Positions 59,630 through 64,000 of a stretch of DNA of 64,000 nucleotides are shown one piece after another. The stretch comes from Geosporobacter ferrireducens (GTDB lineage: Bacteria; Bacillota; Clostridia; Peptostreptococcales; Thermotaleaceae), in the NCBI RefSeq assembly GCF_001750685.1, contig NZ_CP017269.1:558001-622000 (forward strand). Direction: 5' to 3'. How positions within the stretch are numbered: the first letter of the stretch is position 1; the number at the start of each line of letters is the position of its first letter. A program made the translations under genes and the position numbers. The notes beneath the pieces are model-generated. The model searched no databases and was not told the DNA's origin. It saw only the letters and a list, made by a program, of their open reading frames with translations.

Positions 59630-60637
59630 TTGGAAATATTACAACATAAACGAACAGAAATCTTTCCCTTATCGAAGCATTTTACATCTTTTTATGCAAA
59701 TCATCGTTTTATCGTATTTGATATCGAAACAACAGGTCTCAATGCCAAATATGAAAAGGTAATCCTCATTGGATTAATGTATATTGAAGAGGGACAACCG
59801 GTCATTGAGCAATATTTTTGCCATCATCGCAAAAATGAGCCTTTGCTGCTAAACAAGTTTTCTGAAAAAATTCGTCCATATGATCTTTTAATTAGCTATA
59901 ACGGAAATTCTTTTGATATACCTTTTTTAAATCAAAGGTTTCATCAGAATGGGATTACCTACCAAATTAATAAATATAAAAATCTTGACCTATTGCGTTT
60001 TGCTCGAAAATATCAACAACATCTGAATTTAACCGACTGCACCTTAAAATCTGTTGAGAAAAGTATTGGCATACATCGAAAAGATACTATATCTGGTAAA
60101 GAGAGTGTAGAATTATATAAAGCCTATGAAAAGAACCCTAGCCTTGCATTAAAGAACAAGATATTGCTGCATAACTACGAGGATATATACTATCTAGGCC
60201 ACTGCTTGCAGATTATTGATCATGTATCCTACGATCAAGCACTAGAACAAATGCCGCTCATTCTAAAGCCCAAAGCTGATCAGATCTGGAATATTTCAAG
60301 CCTAAAGATAAAGACCAATACTTTACAAGTAGAAGGGTATTATACAGGTTCTCCGCTAGAAGATTGTATCATCCACGAAAATGGGTATAGCTTTCATTAT
60401 GAGCAGTTGACCCATCAATATCAGCTTCGTATTCCCCTTTATGCCGGAATGCTTTCTTCAGGAGTAAAATGCCTATACATCGATGCCTTTGACTTTTCAT
60501 TCCCCTATACAAAACAAACCTTAGATCTGCCACTTCAAGAGCATATTATTCCAATTAAAGTTTCTAATAGCCTAAAAACTGCAGAAATTATTGACTTTGT
60601 AAATCATTTAATAGAGTATATCCTTTTAAAATATTAA
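59630..60637 (+). CDS. YprB-type ribonuclease H-like exonuclease
   Basis: 335 residues from TTG 59630 (GAGGTG before it). DEDDh-like catalytic acids are in IVFDIETTGL near 29-38, YNGNSFDIPFL near 89-99, and HNYEDIYYLGHCL near 182-194. Family members are predicted 3'-5' exonucleases of unknown substrate. It converges on the tRNA cluster. Confidence 0.83.
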   Translation: MEILQHKRTEIFPLSKHFTSFYANHRFIVFDIETTGLNAKYEKVILIGLMYIEEGQPVIEQYFCHHRKNEPLLLNKFSEKIRPYDLLISYNGNSFDIPFLNQRFHQNGITYQINKYKNLDLLRFARKYQQHLNLTDCTLKSVEKSIGIHRKDTISGKESVELYKAYEKNPSLALKNKILLHNYEDIYYLGHCLQIIDHVSYDQALEQMPLILKPKADQIWNISSLKIKTNTLQVEGYYTGSPLEDCIIHENGYSFHYEQLTHQYQLRIPLYAGMLSSGVKCLYIDAFDFSFPYTKQTLDLPLQEHIIPIKVSNSLKTAEIIDFVNHLIEYILLKY

Positions 60638-60647
60638 CGAATACAAT

Positions 60648-60682
60648 AAAAAAGTACAGCGAATTATCACTGTACTTTTTTT
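60648..60682. terminator. Terminator between yprB-like gene and tRNA cluster
   Basis: AAAAAAGTACAG (60648-60659) pairs with CTGTACTTTTTT (60670-60681). It likely ends the rRNA-tRNA transcript on the minus strand and the plus-strand gene. Confidence 0.85.
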
Positions 60683-60684
60683 CC

Positions 60685-60760
60685 TGGTGCCCAGAGGCGG
60701 AATCGAACCACCGACACGGGGATTTTCAGTCCCCTGCTCTACCGACTGAGCTATCTGGGC
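60685..60760 (-). tRNA. tRNA-Phe (GAA)
   Basis: Cloverleaf with anticodon loop CTGAAAA and encoded CCA. Last of the cluster in transcription order. Confidence 0.95.
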
Positions 60761-60765
60761 GAGAA

Positions 60766-60842
60766 TGGTGGGCCTTCAGGGACTCGAACCCCGGACCTAC
60801 CGGTTATGAGCCGGACGCTCTAACCAACTGAGCTAAAGGCCC
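60766..60842 (-). tRNA. tRNA-Met (CAT), elongator
   Basis: Loop CTCATAA. The 5' end GGGCCTT pairs fully with the 3' strand, so it is the elongator form; CCA encoded. A minor Ile form with modified C34 is not excluded. Confidence 0.88.
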
Positions 60843-60849
60843 CAATCTA

Positions 60850-60926
<77 letters not shown>

Positions 60927-60932
60927 ATACTA

Positions 60933-61009
60933 TGGTCGGGGTGGCAGGATTTGAACCCGCGGCCCTCTGGTCCCAAACCAGATGCGCTACCAAACTGCGC
61001 TACACCCCG
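60933..61009 (-). tRNA. tRNA-Pro (TGG)
   Basis: Loop TTTGGGA, CCA encoded. Confidence 0.95.
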
Positions 61010-61025
61010 GTATTAGATTGGAAAT

Positions 61026-61101
61026 TGGCAGGGGTAGCAGGACTTGAACCCACGACACGTGGTTTTGGAGACCACTGTTCTACCAACTGAACTATACCCC
61101 T
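61026..61101 (-). tRNA. tRNA-Trp (CCA)
   Basis: Loop CTCCAAA, discriminator G, CCA encoded. Confidence 0.95.
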
Positions 61102-61120
61102 GTATTAAAAATCTAAAATG

Positions 61121-61212
61121 TGGCGGAGAAGGAGGGATTCGAACCCTCGCACCAGTTTCCCGGCCTAACGGTTTAGCAAACCGTCCTCTTCAGCCTACTT
61201 GAGTACTTCTCC
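61121..61212 (-). tRNA. tRNA-Ser (GCT)
   Basis: Long variable arm, loop TTGCTAA, CCA encoded. Confidence 0.95.
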
Positions 61213-61217
61213 ACATT

Positions 61218-61306
61218 TGGCGGAGGGGGTGGGATTCGAACCCACGGCCCCTTTCGGAGTCACTGGTTTTCAAGACCAGCTCCTTAAACCGCTCGGACAC
61301 CCCTCC
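61218..61306 (-). tRNA. tRNA-Ser (TGA)
   Basis: Long variable arm, loop CTTGAAA, CCA encoded. Confidence 0.95.
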
Positions 61307-61409
61307 GTATTAGAAGTTAGAGGTCGGAGGTCAGAATTAGGGTAACTTCTTTGAAGAAAACCTAAAAAGCTTTTCTCACTTCTCACCTCTGATTCCTCAC
61401 TTCTCATTT
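61307..61409. repeat. MITE-like purine-rich repeat between tRNA-Ser and tRNA-Lys
   Basis: 103 bp, much longer than the other tRNA spacers (5-20 bp). The ends form imperfect inverted repeats: AGAAGTTAGAGGTCGGAGG at the left and, read on minus, AGAAGTGAGGAATCAGAGG at the right. Translated pieces give the RSEE/LRPLTS strings often seen in spurious frames of many bacterial genomes, so this is a widespread short repeat. It is non-coding. Confidence 0.6.
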
Positions 61410-61485
61410 TGGTGACCCATCCGCGGCTCGAACGCGGGACACCTTGATTAAAAGTCAAGTGCTCTACCTGCTGAGCTAATGGGTC
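61410..61485 (-). tRNA. tRNA-Lys (TTT)
   Basis: Loop CTTTTAA, CCA encoded. Confidence 0.95.
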
Positions 61486-61489
61486 ATAA

Positions 61490-61566
61490 TGGCTGGGGTA
61501 GCTGGACTCGAACCAACGGAATGCCAGAGTCAAAGTCTGGTGCCTTACCGACTTGGCTATACCCCA
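61490..61566 (-). tRNA. tRNA-Gln (TTG)
   Basis: Loop CTTTGAC, CCA encoded. Confidence 0.93.
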
Positions 61567-61575
61567 ATATTAAAG

Positions 61576-61652
61576 TGGTGAGCCCACAGGGATTCGAACC
61601 CCGGACACACGGCTTAGAAGGCCGTTGCTCTATCCAACTGAGCTATGAGCCC
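61576..61652 (-). tRNA. tRNA-Arg (TCT)
   Basis: Loop CTTCTAA, CCA encoded. Confidence 0.95.
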
Positions 61653-61656
61653 ACAA

Positions 61657-61730
61657 TGGAGCGGATGATGGGAATCGAACCCACGCTATCAGCTTGGAAG
61701 GCTGAAGTTCTACCATTGAACTACATCCGC
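61657..61730 (-). tRNA. tRNA-Gly (TCC)
   Basis: Loop CTTCCAA, discriminator T, CCA encoded. Confidence 0.95.
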
Positions 61731-61739
61731 ATGAAATAA

Positions 61740-61814
61740 TGGAGCGGAAGACGAGATTCGAACTCGCGACCCTCGCCTTGGCAAGGCGATGCTCTACCCC
61801 TGAGCCACTTCCGC
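61740..61814 (-). tRNA. tRNA-Gly (GCC)
   Basis: Loop TTGCCAA, CCA encoded. Confidence 0.95.
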
Positions 61815-61819
61815 ATGTT

Positions 61820-61904
61820 TGGTGGAGGAAGGTGGATTCGAACCACCGAAAGCTCAGCTAACGGATTTACAGTCCGCCCCCTTTGGCCGCTCGGGAATTC
61901 CTCC
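61820..61904 (-). tRNA. tRNA-Tyr (GTA)
   Basis: Long variable arm, loop CTGTAAA, CCA encoded. Confidence 0.95.
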
Positions 61905-61910
61905 GAAAAA

Positions 61911-61985
61911 TGGAGCTAGTGAAGGGAATCGAACCCCCAACCTGCTGATTACAAGTCAGCTGCTCTACCGTTGAGCCACACTAGC
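61911..61985 (-). tRNA. tRNA-Thr (TGT)
   Basis: Loop CTTGTAA, CCA encoded. Confidence 0.95.
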
Positions 61986-62004
61986 ATGATATTGAATATA
62001 AAAA

Positions 62005-62081
62005 TGGCGACCCGGAAGGGGCTCGAACCCTCGACCTCCAGCGTGACAGGCTGGCATTCTAACCAACTGAACTACCGGGCC
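62005..62081 (-). tRNA. tRNA-Asp (GTC)
   Basis: Loop CTGTCAC, discriminator G, CCA encoded. The acceptor stem has a G-U pair at position 2. Confidence 0.94.
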
Positions 62082-62088
62082 ATTTTAA

Positions 62089-62164
62089 TGGTGGTCGCAA
62101 TAGGGATCGAACCTATGACCCCCTGCTTGTAAGGCAGGTGCTCTCCCAGCTGAGCTATGCGACC
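62089..62164 (-). tRNA. tRNA-Val (TAC)
   Basis: Loop CTTACAA, CCA encoded. Confidence 0.95.
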
Positions 62165-62171
62165 TTAATAT

Positions 62172-62246
62172 TGGTGACCCATCCGGGAATCGAACCCGGG
62201 TTACCGCCGTGAAAGGGCGGTGTCTTGACCGCTTGACCAATGGGCC
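62172..62246 (-). tRNA. tRNA-Glu (TTC)
   Basis: Loop CTTTCAC, CCA encoded. Confidence 0.95.
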
Positions 62247-62250
62247 TTAA

Positions 62251-62326
62251 TGGTTGCGGAGACAGGATTTGAACCTGTGACCTTCGGGTTATGAGCCCGA
62301 CGAGCTGCCAGCTGCTCCACTCCGCG
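62251..62326 (-). tRNA. tRNA-fMet (CAT), initiator
   Basis: Loop CTCATAA with the three G-C pairs below it and an unpaired C1-A72 (CGCGGAG against CTCCGCA), the initiator features. CCA encoded. Confidence 0.95.
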
Positions 62327-62334
62327 ATAATATA

Positions 62335-62422
62335 TGGTGCCGGGGACCGGAATCGAACCGGTACGGTCTTGAGGACCGCAGGATTTTAAGTCCTGTGCGT
62401 CTGCCAGTTCCGCCACCCCGGC
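62335..62422 (-). tRNA. tRNA-Leu (TAA)
   Basis: Long variable arm, loop CTTAAAA, CCA encoded. Confidence 0.94.
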
Positions 62423-62429
62423 AAGGGGT

Positions 62430-62504
62430 TGGCTCCAGAGGGGGGACTCGAACCCTCAACCTACCGGTTAACAGCCGGGTGCTCCACCATTGAGCTACTC
62501 TGGA
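62430..62504 (-). tRNA. tRNA-Asn (GTT)
   Basis: Loop CTGTTAA, discriminator G, CCA encoded. First tRNA after 5S. Confidence 0.95.
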
Positions 62505-62515
62505 ACGTTTCCAAA

Positions 62516-62632
62516 CCAGCAACGACCTACTCTCCCAAGGCGCTTCCGCCTAAGTACCATCAGCGCTGAAGGGCTTAACTGCTGTGTTCGGTATGGGAAC
62601 AGGTGTGACCCCTTCGCTGTAGTCACTGGATT
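62516..62632 (-). rRNA. rrf: 5S ribosomal RNA
   Basis: About 117 nt. On the minus strand it begins near ATCCAGTGACTACAG and includes CCCATACCGAACACAGCAG and the end GGGAGAGTAGGTCGTTGC. Ends are approximate. It lies between 23S and tRNA-Asn, the usual order for this operon type. Confidence 0.93.
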
Positions 62633-62766
62633 TGTTTAATCCTCTGTTTTACGAGGACAAGATATATATTAACACAATTTTAATGTGTTGTCAAGGTGTA
62701 TAAGGCTAGATAATTTATCCAATATACCCTCAAAACTGAACCATGAAGTTAGAGAAAAAATACATT

Positions 62767-64000
<1,234 letters not shown>

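Noticed and set aside
61270-62522. Several frames of 70-90 codons across the tRNA cluster
   Set aside because: They run through well-formed tRNA genes and are chance frames in GC-richer DNA.

Overview
The window reads as a low-GC, endospore-forming, anaerobic member of the Clostridia. Supporting features are a complete spoIIA operon and spoVA operon, rubrerythrin and a ferritin-like protein, strong AGGAGG-type ribosome binding sites, frequent TTG starts and a large tRNA block behind an rRNA operon. The Alkaliphilus/Natronincola type of Clostridia is my guess from gene content, not a demonstrated assignment.

Layout. 1-7.3 kb (minus): start of an AgrB-like gene, then a lactose/cellobiose-family PTS (IIA, HPr, IIC, IIB) with a LicR-type PRD activator, a glycosylasparaginase and CutC. 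Two promoters carry the same 19-bp inverted repeat at the same distance from -35. 7.3-8.2 kb: a broken acetyltransferase and a flavodoxin-like reductase. 8.5-13.8 kb: a cell-wall module (ddl, murF, VanR/VanS-like pair, and a separate D,D-carboxypeptidase). ddl and the carboxypeptidase share an upstream tandem-repeat element. 14-16 kb: lipoprotein, metallo-beta-lactamase-fold and GNAT genes. 16-22.8 kb: a sugar-acid operon (TRAP transporter, zinc dehydrogenase, tagaturonate reductase) with a consensus promoter, a perfect 29-bp palindrome and a GntR regulator, plus a run of small hairpins. 23-25 kb: oxidative-stress genes.

25.2-34.4 kb is the most interesting region. It holds a BCCT betaine transporter, a three-subunit molybdenum hydroxylase, a histidine-ammonia-lyase homologue that lacks the Ala-Ser-Gly needed for the MIO cofactor, and a chemoreceptor whose C-terminus is a cytoplasmic glycine-betaine-type binding domain. 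The transporter and the hydroxylase-lyase operon share a 33-bp upstream element. I propose a betaine, most likely ergothioneine, uptake, sensing and degradation locus with the lyase acting as ergothionase.

35-42 kb: orphan agrB, MATE pump, DUF441 protein, prolyl-tRNA-editing protein, and cbiMNQO behind a long leader with a terminator. 42-45 kb: class A PBP. 45-50.7 kb (minus): spoIIAA-spoIIAB-sigF, then spoVAA-AB-AC-AD-AE, with two small genes. 50.7-60.6 kb: thiI with a cysteine desulfurase, LUD protein, a candidate small RNA, asparaginase, HD-GYP protein and a YprB-like nuclease. 60.7-64 kb (minus): 23S (partial), 5S, then 20 tRNA genes.

Starts given here often differ from the longest open frame because I moved them to the codon with the best Shine-Dalgarno spacing. 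Reasons are stated in each entry.
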